Program-made: the position numbers and the translations under genes | Notes under the pieces: model-generated | Told to the model about the DNA's origin: nothing | Databases searched by the model: none | The model's input: the letters and a program-made list of their open reading frames with translations, nothing else | Shown here: piece after piece, positions 26,517 to 37,299 of the stretch | Layout: every line of letters begins with the position of its first letter | How positions within the stretch are numbered: the stretch's first letter is position 1 | Assembly (NCBI GenBank): GCA_965231815.1 | Contig: OZ246890.1 | Location: 558,001-622,000 of the forward strand | Length of the DNA: 64,000 bases | Origin: JAPPFW01 sp965231815 | GTDB lineage: Bacteria; Actinomycetota; Acidimicrobiia; Spongiisociales; Spongiisociaceae | Reading direction: 5' to 3'

Positions 26517-26997
26517 GGCAACCACCTCCTCCTCGGTCCACGTAGCGCCTGTCTACGTGCAAGTGGCCTGTGACCCTTTAAAGACCGTAGCTGGCATGGC
26601 GTATCGGGAGTCCGGTGAACCGTCGAGTGGTTTTGCGGGGGCAAACACTACCCGGCGCGGAGTTCACACCTGCCAGGGTGTAGTGTCTATTGTCATAAGT
26701 AGATGTTAGCACCTGCTGGCATTAGTATATATAAGTTAATATATCTACACAACCAGATTGAGGCGAAGGCGTTGACCGGGTCAAGAGGTTGGCCCGCAGC
26801 TTCGCGTAGGGTGATCTCCGGCGGAAATGGATTGACCGGCAGGTTGTACGAAGTCCGGCGAACTGTCGACGGGACACCGAGTAGGTCACCCTAGCGGCGA
26901 TTCACGCGCTGGCGTGATCGCGATGAACGCACGCTCTGACCCCAATCCGCCGGAATTGGCATGGCCCTGGCTCCGGCGCGAAACTTGATGGTTGGTC
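26517..26997. other. Intergenic region between hamA and the KAP gene
   Basis: This 480-bp stretch separates two divergent genes. A markedly AT-rich core at about 26695-26760 (TAGTATATATAAGTTAATATA) could hold promoters for both. Two imperfect copies of AGTCCGG-GAACYGTCGA occur near 26608 and 26850. No coding frame or RNA is supported. Confidence 0.4.
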
Positions 26998-29153
26998 ATG
27001 AGTACTGTTGAACATAGCGAAGCCCCCGTGTTTGACGACGAGCCCCTACGCGACCCAGCCTCGGACCGACTCTCCCGAGGTGCATACGCGGAGCGAGTCG
27101 CTGAAGTCCTCGTCCAAGTGTCAAAGCGACCGACGTCGGTCGTTGTCGGGATCGTCGGGCCTTGGGGGGATCTGGGAAGACGACTCTCCTGAACTTCGTC
27201 CTGGATCGGCTGAAGACGAACCAGCGGATGCGGATTGTCGAGTTCAACCCGTGGATGTTGCCGGATCTACCATCGCTGGTTGCAGAATTCCTAGCCACGC
27301 TGCTCTCCGCGCTTCCTGCTAACAACAGGAAGCGCGTGCGCAAGGCCCTCACACGCTATGTGCGAGCTGTTGCGCCCTTCGCGGGGATACTTCAGATTCC
27401 GGGTATGAGAATCAATGTCCGGACCGCCCTGAAGGTTGTCGCTGATCGTCTCGAAGGGGACACGTCGCTCAGCGAACAGAAACGACAGGTTGAGACGGTT
27501 CTCAAGGAACTTGATAGTCCGGTGCTGATCGTCCTTGACGACATAGACCGCCTCCACGCTGAAGAACTGATGATGGTGTTCAAGCTGGTGCGGCTCGTTG
27601 GGCGACTCCCGAACGTGCACTACCTACTCGCTTACGATGAGACCACGGTGCTGGATGTGATCACACAGACGGGGCTCGCAGCCGACGATCTGAGCCGAGC
27701 ACGTCGCTATCTGGAGAAGATGGTTCAGGTGAGACTCGACGTACCTCCGATGCCCGAAGTGTCGAGACGCAATCTCATGGCAGAACTATTGGACGAGACT
27801 CTCGGACGCTATGGAGTCGAGCTTCGGCGTACCGATCGGCAGCGACTCAGCGTCTTCTACGAAGAACACCTTCGCCTGAAGCTACGTGAGCCAAGACAGG
27901 TTAAGCGGTACTGTGGATAGATAGAAGCTCACTACCCCTCGGTCCAGGCAGAAGTTGACTTTGTCGACTTCGCTCTCCTCAGCTGCCTACGCATGTCTCA
28001 CCCAGCTGTCGTCAACATGCTCCCTATCCATAAGCGTGAGCTGACCGGAACGGACTTCAAGATCGGGCAGCTCCCCGACCTCGATGAACAAGCTGAGCGA
28101 TGGCGTGAGCGGTTGACGATGGAGGGTGTCGCAGAAAACGAGCTTGACCCGGTACTTGATCTCCTCGGGCAACTCTTCCATCCGATAACAGAAGTTATAG
28201 GACGAACGGGCTTTGGTGGTTACGCGGAAAGGCCCGCGAAAGGCAAGCGTGTTGGTTCGGTCGAGTACTTCGACCGCTACTTCCATCTCGGATTCGGACC
28301 CGACGACATGCCGGATTCAGCCGTAGAGCAGGCGTTGCAAGAAGTTCTCGGTGATGGGCCTGGGCCGGCATGGTCCCACATGGTCGACTTCCTCGCCATC
28401 AACGCTACGCCGGTTGTTCGAAAGCTTCGTCGGTTGGTCCGTGACGAGGACCGCGCCGCTGAGAAACTCCTGCCGTTCCTTTGTGACCTTGCTGGACATG
28501 TGCCCCCCGCTCTCGATTGGCTAGATCGAACGGAGGTTGTTTTTAAGTACATGGTGGCCGAACTCCTACCAGAGGTAACCCCTGACTCGGCCCCTAGATT
28601 CGTTCAAGAACTCGCTTGCCGCAGTAGCGTACGGTTCGTTGGATCTCAGACAGCCTGGGCCAAGACTTCGCTGACAGAAGACGGTAGAACCCCCTCACCC
28701 GCTTTCAACGAGGTATGCGCCGCCGTTGCAGACCTCATTGTCGCTGAACTCGACAGACAGGCAACACTACACCCACGGGAAACCGACGGAGTTCACATTC
28801 TGCTCGCTCGCTGGGGAACCCTCGACCCATCAGCGCCCCGCAGGGAATGGCTTCTCGAACAACTTGGAGAGGCCGGGACATGGGATCCCTCCGACTTCGC
28901 GGCGCTGCTCGTACCCGTGAATACAGTAGTCGGCAGCGGTTCTCCCGATAGCCAACAAGAACTCGGTGGCTTCGACTTCGAGCTAATCGAGCAGACAATA
29001 GGCATCGAATGCCTCACCACCCTGATAGGCGACCCTGCCACGAATCCCGAATACCGGGTTGAGGAACCCACCAGTGATGACACTTCGTTCGAAGCACGCC
29101 GAGCACGCGCCCTCCAAGCCCTTGTGTATCGGGCAGCTAACAGTTCCGACTGA
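26998..29153 (+). pseudogene. KAP-family P-loop NTPase with two lesions
   Basis: The N-terminus (MSTVEHSEAP ... VVGIVGPWG) and the next frame (GGSGKTTLLNFVLDRLK) join exactly at the Walker A loop, where a run of G is one base short. Further on, VLIVLDDIDRLHAEEL is the Walker B and RYCG is followed by a TAG at 27918-27920, then IEAHYPSVQAEVDFVDFALL in the same frame, as if a Gln codon CAG became TAG. Adding one base gives 719 codons. KAP NTPases are large, often membrane-linked ATPases found in phage defence loci. Both lesions together argue for real loss rather than one sequencing error. Confidence 0.82.
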
Positions 29154-29290
29154 ACATTCTGCCGTCTACGAATGTCAGCGGTATGGAGCATGTACGCCAG
29201 CCGGCCTGCGATGAGCTTCTCCGTGTGCGGCAGGAGGCAGAGCCGACTGTTGGCCTCGGTTTCTTCCCCGGCCGCTACCGCGACATGGGT

Positions 29291-29776
29291 TTAGTTGGCG
29301 GCGGTGAGGACTTCGGTTCGGCCCTTTACTTGTCCGACTGTTTCGACGAGCTTGGACACGGCGTCCGTGAGGTTTCTAATTTGCTGGTCGGTGGAGGCGG
29401 TTCTGAGGGCCATCTCGTCTCTTATCGCGGCAATGAGAGTTTCGATGTGTTGGTCGGTGGAGGCGGTTCTGAGGGCCATCTCGTCTCTTATCGCGGCGGT
29501 GAGAGTTTCGATGTGTTGGTCGGTGTGGGCTGATCTGATGGCCATCTCTTCCTTCAGGTCTCGCCGCAAAGCCGCGTTGTCTGCCTTCGCTTCGTCTCGC
29601 GCTGCTCTGATTTCGGTTTTGAGTTCTTCTCGTAATGTTGCGTTGTCTGTCTTCGCTTCGTCTCGCGCTGCGGCGATTTCTTGCCGTATCGCTGCAGTGT
29701 CGGCGCGGCGTGATCGTTCCAGGAACACGATCACGGCAAGGATGAGCCCGACTAAGCCGATGATTATCTGTTCCAT
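29291..29776 (-). CDS. Membrane-anchored coiled-coil repeat protein, copy 2
   Basis: The start MEQIIIGLVGLILAVIVFLERSRRAD gives one transmembrane helix and a positive cytoplasmic edge. The remaining 135 residues form a continuous alanine-rich coiled coil with a 22-residue period (ARDEAK-DNA-LR-ELK-E, then DEMALRTASTDQHIETL-AAIR). It ends TDAVSKLVETVGQVKGRTEVLTAAN, identical to copy 4. The function is unknown. Copies of this gene lie near hamB fragments in this window, which hints at a linked role or shared mobility. The ATG at 29776 is conserved with the other copies. Confidence 0.75.
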   Translation of the reverse strand: MEQIIIGLVGLILAVIVFLERSRRADTAAIRQEIAAARDEAKTDNATLREELKTEIRAARDEAKADNAALRRDLKEEMAIRSAHTDQHIETLTAAIRDEMALRTASTDQHIETLIAAIRDEMALRTASTDQQIRNLTDAVSKLVETVGQVKGRTEVLTAAN

Positions 29777-30029
29777 CAACACCCTTTCGATCATACCAGT
29801 TTGCTAGCAGGAACCGGTCCGCAGCTCGATCCGCGCGCGCCCCCGGAACCGTTGACCAGTCGAAGTACACAATGGCAAGTACCATCGCATACCATGATTA
29901 AACAAAATTATATTATGCTACATTATTCTTTACAACCCTCACCATCGGCAAAACTTGACAGAGGGACCCCCGTCGACGAATTGGAAGGTTCGGGGATCAC
30001 GAGTCTCCTGTGGATAGGAGGGCGGCTCT

Positions 30030-30116
30030 TCAGTTCCCCCGAAGTAGAGCGCTCGCGAAGGCTACGTAACAGGTTCCACCAGTCGCCAAGTATCGTAATA
30101 GGACTGTCCGATCAAG
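30030..30116 (-). pseudogene. Fragment of hamB 3' end and downstream region
   Basis: The bases match 22678-22763 closely, covering the last hamB codons (IGQSYYD-WRLVEPVT) and the sequence after the stop. Upstream the reading frame runs into unrelated sequence. The coiled-coil gene copy 2 follows downstream as it does after complete hamB, so the block was copied as a unit. Confidence 0.75.
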
Positions 30117-30243
30117 AAGCCACCCTGCCGTTCGGCAGGATCCGACCTTTGGGAATTACATACCTGCCCAAGAAATGCCCGATCTGGCTGCTGTGCGGGC
30201 ATCTGATTGCTAACACCTGGGCGAAACCCCTGAGCTGTTCTGC

Positions 30244-30849
30244 TCATGAGCGGTTCACCCCCGATTGGTGGGCCTCCTTACGTTGAATCAATTCATCCCG
30301 CAGCACGATTCCGAGGACCTGCCTGATAACTGCCGACGGTACGCCCTCCTCATAGGCAACCTTGCGCATGAGCGCAGGAAGCTTCAAGTCGTTGGCGTGG
30401 GCGAAGGCTATGTCCTCGATCTTGAATGGTTCCAATCCATCGGTCTCGGCCCTAAGCTCGTCAGCCACCCTCTTAGCCCAGGCTCCACCACCGAGTTGCT
30501 CGACCAGTCTCTCCCCCGGTTCGGTCAACCCCAGCGGACTAGACCTTGTAACCAAGGGCTCGGGAGACACCAACGCAAGTATCTCGTTGAGTTGCCGCTG
30601 GATGGTGTTCATGAATTCCTTGAAATGGCTCCTGTCGGCATCCACAGCCCCTTCCCACCGGTCTCTCCCTCGTTGCCAATCGTGGGTAGTCTCTATGAAG
30701 GTCTTGCAGTTGTCCCTGTCGGCATCCACAGCCCCTTTCCATTCCCCCTTCTCTTCTTCCCTGTCGGAACGATTTAGCCACAGAGTTATCCCCATCAGGA
30801 GAAGCAACCCGAGGGTGGCTAGAGGTGCATATTCCAACAACGTGTCCAT
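30244..30849 (-). CDS. Membrane protein with VDADR repeats (family shared with 54336-54890)
   Basis: The 201-residue protein starts with a transmembrane helix (LLEYAPLATLGLLLLMGITLWL), then two copies of a motif W-GAVDADR---F--F (WKGAVDADRDNCKTF and WEGAVDADRSHFKEF). The C-terminal domain (SPLGLTEPGERLVEQLGGGAWAKRVADEL ... VLGIVLRDELI) is shared with the + strand gene at 54336-54890. I do not recognise a named family. The layout, membrane anchor plus short coiled segment plus globular domain facing the cytoplasm, suggests a sensor or scaffold. Confidence 0.7.
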   Translation of the reverse strand: MDTLLEYAPLATLGLLLLMGITLWLNRSDREEEKGEWKGAVDADRDNCKTFIETTHDWQRGRDRWEGAVDADRSHFKEFMNTIQRQLNEILALVSPEPLVTRSSPLGLTEPGERLVEQLGGGAWAKRVADELRAETDGLEPFKIEDIAFAHANDLKLPALMRKVAYEEGVPSAVIRQVLGIVLRDELIQRKEAHQSGVNRS

Positions 30850-31099
30850 TGGGCGCCGGTCCGCCTTCCTCCCCCCATGAAACTCCCGTATGTGATAACC
30901 CTGTAGCCTCTAGTGTTGCCTCCGGCAATGGTGGGGGAGCTAGTCTTGCCCAACCGCCCGCGACTTGTCAAGCCGACGAATAGCGTCAACTATCGCAGGA
31001 ACTTGCATTACCTGTAGCTGGGATGTGCCCGGTCCACTAGGCAGATCAAGTCCTCCCGTTGTGCTGCATCTTCCTCGCTATGGTAATCCCGTCGCCATG

Positions 31100-31625
31100 G
31101 TACGCGCCGCCGAACCAGTAGAGATCGGCGCCGCCGGCCTCTGTTGATGCATCCCTCGCCCGGTCAAAGTGAAGCTCGGCCTGCTCGACAGGGTCAAAGA
31201 GGGAGTCAGTTGACCCGTGTTCGGTGTACTCGGCCACGATTTCGGCTGCTCGTAACAGGTGGTATACGGCAACGAGCCTCCACCCGTCACGGGCCTCGGC
31301 GTGTTGTTCGAGGTACTGGGGCTCGTTCGTTCCGGCTGGACGTTCGAGTGCGCCCCTTGCCCCGAGAGTACCCAACGCACCCACGCTGTCCGCATCCCGG
31401 GATGCGGACCGGACGGGCTCAGAATTGGTAGTGCCGGCAAGGAAATCGGTCATGCTGATATCCAATCGATCCACGGAGCCATCGGTCTCGGCATGTACAT
31501 GGCGTGGAGTTCGACCGATCCAGGCGCTAGGACCTTCGAGACCAGCTCCTTCCCGCGTGTGCTGACATCTCGCTAGCGGACGTATCCCGAACGAGCACTC
31601 CGACGAGGCGAACGGAAGGCCCGCT
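31100..31625 (-). pseudogene. Decayed second hamA-hamB junction
   Basis: From the right, about 120 bp (31500-31620) match the hamA 3' end at 25870-26010. Next comes MDRLDISMTDFLAGTTNSEPVRSASRDADS, the hamB start, then a jump to NEPQYLEQHAEARDGWRLVAVYHLLRAAEIVAEYTE, which corresponds to HamB positions further in. An internal deletion has removed about 400 bp, and the frame ends in unrelated residues. It is a relic of a second Hachiman locus or a copied segment. Confidence 0.8.
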
Positions 31626-31631
31626 GCTGAT

Positions 31632-32089
31632 TCAGGTCAGGAAATTTCGTGGGTTGACCGTCCGAGGCAAGGCATCAAGAACGGTGTCAGGAGGTAGTGG
31701 TGAGGACTTCGGTTCGGCTCTTGACTCGTCCGCCTGTTTCGACGAGTTGGGACACGGCGTCCATGAGGTTTTGATTTGTTGGTCGGTGTGGGCGTATGTG
31801 GGGTCCAACTCTTCTTTCAGCTTCCGCCTTAAAGCCGTGTTGTCTACCTTCGCTTCGTCCTGCGATTCTCCGATGTCGGCTTTGAGTTCGTCTCTTAACG
31901 TTGCGTTGATGCCTTCGCTTCCTCTCGCGACGGAGCAATGTCGGTCTTGAGTTCGTCTCGTCCTGCTCTGAGGTCTTGCAGTATCAATGCGAAGTCCGCG
32001 CGGCGACATCGTTCAAAGAACACCTTCAAGGCAAGGATGAGCACTAGTAAGCCGATAGTTATTAGATCCACTAACACCCTCTGGACCAT
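31632..32089 (-). pseudogene. Membrane coiled-coil repeat protein, copy 3 (frameshifted)
   Basis: The start (MVQRVLVDLITIGLLVLILALKVFFERCRRAD) is a diverged version of the shared membrane helix. The coiled coil then shifts frame around 31910-32000 (EELKTDI / RDELKADIGESQDEAKVDNTALRRKLKEE). The end near 31700 is similar to SKLVETVGQVKGRTEVLT. It directly abuts the hamA/hamB relic. Confidence 0.65.
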
Positions 32090-32219
32090 ACCAGCTTGCT
32101 AGCGAGACCGGCCTGCACCTTGATCCGTGTCAGATGGACGCGATCCGCTTCCGTACTCTCTCGTCGGACAGGGGCATGCAGCGGTAGTCGAAGTCGTATT
32201 GGATTGGCACGAGTAGTTT

Positions 32220-35200
32220 ATGTGCATGAACGACCTGTCCTGGAGCAACATTCGCGCCCTGGAAGGCAGCTGGCAGGTCGGTTTCGAGGAGATCTGCGCC
32301 CAGCTGGCTCGATCAGAGACGCCCGACGGTGCGAAGTTTGTTCGGAAGGGCAGTCCTGACGCCGGTGTGGAGTGCTTCTGTGTACTGGAGGACGGCAGCG
32401 AGTGGGGATGGCAAGCGAAGTTCTTCACGTCGCCACCCAGCACATCTCAGTGGAAGCAGTTGGATGCCTCTGTTCAAAAGGCGTTGGAGAAACATCCGAA
32501 TCTGGTGCGCTATTTCGTCTGCATGCCGATCAACCGACCGGATGCCCGTCGCGAAGACCAGAAATCGATGCTGGATCGGTGGAATGAACGAGTAGAAAAG
32601 TGGCAGGGCTGGGCGGCTGAGCGCGGGATGTGTGTCGAGTTTTGTTGGTGGGGCTCCTCGGAACTCATCAAGCGACTATCTTCCGAGGATCATGCTGGTC
32701 GGGTGGCGTTCTGGCTTGGAGACCACGGACGATTCTCCATCGAGTGGTTCCAAAAGAGCTTGGACGAAGCGGTCGCAACAGCCGGCGAGCGATACACACC
32801 TGAGGTTCGCGTCGACCTACCGATCGCCCGGAGTCTGGAAATGTTCGGAAGGGCTGCTTTGTCGATTGACTCAATTCGAGCGCGGAGAAACGATGTACGT
32901 TCGGCACTCCAATCACTGGGACCGTCCTCCACAGACGGCGATGGCGTCGTGGGGGACTTCGGTATTGATGAACTGCACGTTGTTGGCGACAGCGTGCTCG
33001 CCGACTTTGATGCGTTGGAAGTTGGACCCGATCAATCGATAGAGTTCTCTTCCATCGCGGTGGGCCTAAATCGTGCTGTGGCCTTGGCGGACGACTTGAT
33101 GCATGCCCTTCGCCGCCAAGAGCGCGAACAGAACCAACAACAGGAGCCCCACGACCCGACTGGCTATAGACGAAACCCCTTCGAGGAGTGGCGATCCCGC
33201 CTTCGTGGCTTCCGACAGAAGATACAGCAGACGAGTGCCGCGCTTGAGGAGGTGGATAAGTACGTCAATCGCGACTTGATGATCCTTGAGGGTGCGGCTG
33301 GGACTGGTAAGACTCACCTTCTCTGTGACTTTGCCCGTGGGCGCGTAGATTCCGGTCTACCAACCGTGCTGCTCATGGGCCAACGATTCGGCACCTCCGA
33401 TGATCCGTGGCGGCAGGCTCTCGATCACCTCGATCTATCCGATCTGAGCTCCGAGCGGTTTGTCGGTGCCTTGGAAGCGGCCGCGCAGGCCGCTAACGCT
33501 CGCGCTCTGGTCATTGTCGATGCTCTGAACGAAGGGCGTGGTCTCAAGATATGGCCCGATCACCTTCCCGCGTTCGTGTCCCGTATACGGCGATCTCCCT
33601 GGATCGCAGTATTGCTCTCGGTGCGTTCAACGTATGCACGGAGGGTGATTCCCGAGCAGGTTCGTCAGGATGCCGTCGTTGTCGAACAGCGTGGCTTCCA
33701 GGGCAACGAGTACGCGGCAGTCAAACTGTATTGTGATCACTATGGACTCGAGTTTCCGTCCATACCGATCCTGCGCCCGGAGTTCAGCAATCCGCTGTTC
33801 CTGAAGATTGTTTGCAGGGGACTACATGATACGGGTAAGAGGCGGTTCCCGACTGGTATTCAGGGGACCTCGGCCCTGTTCAACTTACATCTCAAAGCAG
33901 TCAACCATCGTGTTGCCCAACGAATCGACTACGACGAGGCGGACAACCTCGTTCAGCAAGCGCTGAGCAAGATCGCTACCCGGATGCTCGGAACTGAGCG
34001 TCGGGAAGTCTCCCGTCGTGACGCGAAAATCATTGTAGACGACGTGTTGCCATCCCATACGTACACCAATTCGCTGTTCGAAGCGTTGATATCCGAGGGA
34101 GTGCTGATTCAGGGTATGGGCCGTGGTGGCTCGGAGCCTGACAGTGAGTTCGTTTCTATCACCTATGAACGTTTCGCGGATCACGTCATCGCCAACCAGC
34201 TACTAACCACCTGTTTCGATCCCCAAAACCCGGCGGCTGCGTTCGCAGAAGGTGGTGGCATGGCATTTGTCGGCCGGAACTATCGCTGGCTAGGTCTTGT
34301 CGAAGCGCTATCCGTTCAGCTACCCGAACAGTACGGTCTGGAACTGCCAACAGTCGCCCCCGGACTGATTAACGACCATACAACCGGCAGAGCCTTCCTC
34401 CAGAGCATCATCTGGCGGGATGTCAACGCTTTCTCGGAAAATACGGTCGCTGTCCTGCAGGACCTCCTGAATAAGGCGATACATCACTCCCGGTTGTATG
34501 ACACCTTGGTGGTGGTGGCGACCGTCCCCAATCATCCGTTAAACGCAGAGTACCTTGATCAGGTTCTCCGGCAGTTGACAATGCCGGATCATGATGAGTA
34601 CTGGTCGACGTACCTCCACGACGCCTATGGCGAACAAGGCCCTGTCGACAGACTCTTGGATTGGGCAACCTCGCGCAACGTGTCTGATCAAGAGTCGGTA
34701 GAAGATCAAGTAGTCGAGCTGTCTGCGATCGTCCTGGGGTGGATGCTCACGGCGTCCAATCGCTTCGTACGTGACCGAGCAACCAAGGGACTGATCTCGT
34801 TGCTCAGCGGCCGCCTTGATGCTGTACGTACGCTGGTCGAACGATTCCGTGACGTGGATGACCCTTACGTGTGTGAGCGGATCTACGCGGTCGCCTACGG
34901 CGTGGCCATGCGCAGCCACGACCCCGCGTCCGTCGGTCGCCTCGCCAGGCTTGTCTACGAGTCCGTGTTTGCCACCGGGGAACCACCACCGCATATTCTC
35001 CTTCGCGACTACGCCCGGGGCGTTATCGAACGGGCAATTCACCTGGGATCAGACGTCGCCGCCGACGCGCGGCTGTTCCGGCCCCCCTACCGCAGCGTGT
35101 GGCCGCACATCCCCGACGAAGACGAACTCCGGGTGCTAACACCACACTTCGACGACTTGGCGTTGGCGTGGTCCGGTCCTGAGTGGTCCAGAAACCGTAT

Positions 35201-36776
35201 CCGTTTGTCGGTGATGAACGACGATTTCGCCTTCTACATAATCGGAACGAACTCAAGCAAGGAGAGTCCACACTGGCTCTCGCTTGGTCTCGACGCAGGC
35301 CAATGGTCGTCACCGACAGAACGGATGGAGGCCTTGGAGGCGACGTTGAACGACGAAGCGGCAGCGGCGCTCGCTGAACTACAGGCCGCCGAGCGTCAGG
35401 TACCGACGACGCTCGCTTTCGTAGCGCCTGATGGGGATGTCACGAACACGATGCTGCTTGGGAGCTCGGAATCCGGTACGCAAATAACCGAAGAAGAGCA
35501 TCAACAATCTCGATCACAAGTCGAGCACGTTCGTCAACGTTTCGTCACAACCTTGAGCCGCCCCCAGGCACAGGAGTACGAGTCGATTCGTAACGCTCGC
35601 GCGGCCGGTGACCCGAGATTCGACCTCGATGTCATCCAACGATATGTGCTATGGCGCGTGTTCGATCTCGGTTGGACGGTCGACCGGTTTAGTCAGTTTG
35701 ATTCGCATGTCGGTGAGTTCCGAGGTCGCCATGCCAAGAAGTCGGAACGGATCGGGAAGAAGTACCAGTGGATCGCCTACCACGAGATCCTCGCTCACAT
35801 TTCTGATCGTTATCAATACCGTAGTGGGTATACGACAGACGAGATCGACCGCCGTTACCGAGGGCCCTGGCAGATACACAGACGGGACATCAATCCCTCA
35901 TGGACCCTTCGATCGCTTCCGTGGACGAGCGGTCAGGATGATGCAAACCACGCATGGTGGGTACCGAACTATTCGAACTGGAAGGAACCGAGGGATCACC
36001 GTCAATGGCTTGACGATCTGGACGACTTCCGAGATCTGGATAGGCTCCTCCGAGCAGACCGTAGTGATGATAGTCGATGGGTCAATCTCCGTTCGACACC
36101 CATGTGGAGTGAGCCTATCCCGCCGGACAAGGGCTCCTTTGACGTAGAACGCCGCGACTTCTGGGTTCTCGCCACCGCCTACTTCGTGGATGCCGAGAAG
36201 GTGGACGAGTTTCTCGCTTGGTCCAATGGCGTGGACTTCTGGAATCGGTGGATGCCGGAACCGCCCAGTGGCGAAGCTCTATACGTAGGTGAACACGGGT
36301 GGGGACCAGCCTTCACTGACTCACACGGAACTGAACTCGACTTCATTATCCCCTCCGATGACGTCACATGTTCCACACCGGTCCAAGTTGCAGCCTTCGA
36401 GTACAGCACGAGCGGGGGCGAATACGATTGCTCGGTGGATGATCTCCAAAATGTCTACCTACCACATCCGTCAGTTATCGAAGCAATGGGTTTGAAATGG
36501 TCTGGTCATGGCGCCGATTTCGTTGATGATCAAGGAAGGCCGGCGGCGTTTGATCCAACCGCACATGAGCCGGGGCCATCGGCACTTCTCATCCGGGAGG
36601 ACGTGCTGACTGATTATCTAGACCGCGACGGCCTGGGTCTTGTCTGGGCAATGACGGGCCAGAAGAGGATCATAAACGCCCGCGAACAATACCACGCACC
36701 CAGTTGGACTGGCTCATGCCAATACACGGGGCGAGGCATCGAAGGACAAATACACCGCAGGACGAGTACCTTGTAG
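32220..36776 (+). CDS. STAND-type NTPase with N-terminal nuclease-like domain (Avs-like)
   Basis: This 1518-residue protein opens with a predicted PD-(D/E)xK domain: GSPDAGVECF (Asp47, Glu51) and EWGWQAKFF (Gln65-Lys67). A central ATPase follows with Walker A GAAGTGKTHLL (about residues 357-367) and VIVDALNEG (about 430-438). The remaining 900 residues are helical, with no motif that I can name. The effector-NTPase-long sensor layout is that of Avs/STAND defence proteins, which recognise phage proteins and then cut DNA. Which Avs type it is cannot be told by eye. The start could be ATG 32220 or 32226. A MITE lies 14 bp after its stop. A small piece of its 3' coding part recurs at 43.1 kb. Confidence 0.75.
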   Translation: MCMNDLSWSNIRALEGSWQVGFEEICAQLARSETPDGAKFVRKGSPDAGVECFCVLEDGSEWGWQAKFFTSPPSTSQWKQLDASVQKALEKHPNLVRYFVCMPINRPDARREDQKSMLDRWNERVEKWQGWAAERGMCVEFCWWGSSELIKRLSSEDHAGRVAFWLGDHGRFSIEWFQKSLDEAVATAGERYTPEVRVDLPIARSLEMFGRAALSIDSIRARRNDVRSALQSLGPSSTDGDGVVGDFGIDELHVVGDSVLADFDALEVGPDQSIEFSSIAVGLNRAVALADDLMHALRRQEREQNQQQEPHDPTGYRRNPFEEWRSRLRGFRQKIQQTSAALEEVDKYVNRDLMILEGAAGTGKTHLLCDFARGRVDSGLPTVLLMGQRFGTSDDPWRQALDHLDLSDLSSERFVGALEAAAQAANARALVIVDALNEGRGLKIWPDHLPAFVSRIRRSPWIAVLLSVRSTYARRVIPEQVRQDAVVVEQRGFQGNEYAAVKLYCDHYGLEFPSIPILRPEFSNPLFLKIVCRGLHDTGKRRFPTGIQGTSALFNLHLKAVNHRVAQRIDYDEADNLVQQALSKIATRMLGTERREVSRRDAKIIVDDVLPSHTYTNSLFEALISEGVLIQGMGRGGSEPDSEFVSITYERFADHVIANQLLTTCFDPQNPAAAFAEGGGMAFVGRNYRWLGLVEALSVQLPEQYGLELPTVAPGLINDHTTGRAFLQSIIWRDVNAFSENTVAVLQDLLNKAIHHSRLYDTLVVVATVPNHPLNAEYLDQVLRQLTMPDHDEYWSTYLHDAYGEQGPVDRLLDWATSRNVSDQESVEDQVVELSAIVLGWMLTASNRFVRDRATKGLISLLSGRLDAVRTLVERFRDVDDPYVCERIYAVAYGVAMRSHDPASVGRLARLVYESVFATGEPPPHILLRDYARGVIERAIHLGSDVAADARLFRPPYRSVWPHIPDEDELRVLTPHFDDLALAWSGPEWSRNRIRLSVMNDDFAFYIIGTNSSKESPHWLSLGLDAGQWSSPTERMEALEATLNDEAAAALAELQAAERQVPTTLAFVAPDGDVTNTMLLGSSESGTQITEEEHQQSRSQVEHVRQRFVTTLSRPQAQEYESIRNARAAGDPRFDLDVIQRYVLWRVFDLGWTVDRFSQFDSHVGEFRGRHAKKSERIGKKYQWIAYHEILAHISDRYQYRSGYTTDEIDRRYRGPWQIHRRDINPSWTLRSLPWTSGQDDANHAWWVPNYSNWKEPRDHRQWLDDLDDFRDLDRLLRADRSDDSRWVNLRSTPMWSEPIPPDKGSFDVERRDFWVLATAYFVDAEKVDEFLAWSNGVDFWNRWMPEPPSGEALYVGEHGWGPAFTDSHGTELDFIIPSDDVTCSTPVQVAAFEYSTSGGEYDCSVDDLQNVYLPHPSVIEAMGLKWSGHGADFVDDQGRPAAFDPTAHEPGPSALLIREDVLTDYLDRDGLGLVWAMTGQKRIINAREQYHAPSWTGSCQYTGRGIEGQIHRRTSTL

Positions 36777-36790
36777 TCCAGCCCCCGACG

Positions 36791-37000
36791 CTAGCCCTGA
36801 TTATTCAGGTTTCCCACACACCGAGGCATGTAACGCCTGTTCAATCCGAGTATCAGGAGAAACCCGCCGTTCACCCGACAGGTGAATCTCTACACCGGAC
36901 CGAAACGGGAAACGCCGATAGCTGTACTGCCTGGTCAGGGCGCGAATCTGGTCTTCTCCACTCATCCTCCAAACCCCCATCCATGAATAATCGGGGCTAG
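36791..37000 (+). repeat. MITE family A, copy 2 (210 bp)
   Basis: This is a full copy with ends CTAGCCCTGATTATTCA and TGAATAATCGGGGCTAG and the internal GTTCACC hairpin. It lies 14 bp after the STAND gene stop. It has the same orientation as copies 3 and 4 and is opposite to copy 1. Confidence 0.85.
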
Positions 37001-37044
37001 TGAATGGCGACCGCTGCTAGCCGAAGAGATGGTGAGCCAGTAGC

Positions 37045-37295
37045 GGGCGGGTTGACCGTCATCCAGAACGAGAAGGTCGAGGCCCCTGGCTGCTGCGAGT
37101 TGTCGCGCTTGTTCTTCTGTGGATTCGGATACGCGTCCGGTGGACACTACGAGATGGGTGTCTGCTGCGAGGAGAGCCGACAGCTCAAGGTCTCGTTCTA
37201 GCTGCTCCCGGTCGAAACCATGCCGGGTTAGTTCCGGCTTCGCCGGCGACCGTTTTTCCTCCCGTGATTCCGTAGAGGTCCAGAACCCGGGTATT
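37045..37295 (-). pseudogene. Fragment of the zinc-ribbon/nuclease gene 3' part
   Basis: The frame reads FDREQLERDLELSALLAADTHLVVSTGRVSESTEEQARQLA, nearly the same as residues near the C-terminus of the gene at 43504-45653 (FDPEQLERDIELSALLAADTHLVV...). The start and core of that gene are absent. The fragment is bracketed by two same-orientation MITE-A copies. Confidence 0.8.
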
Positions 37296-37299
37296 GCGT

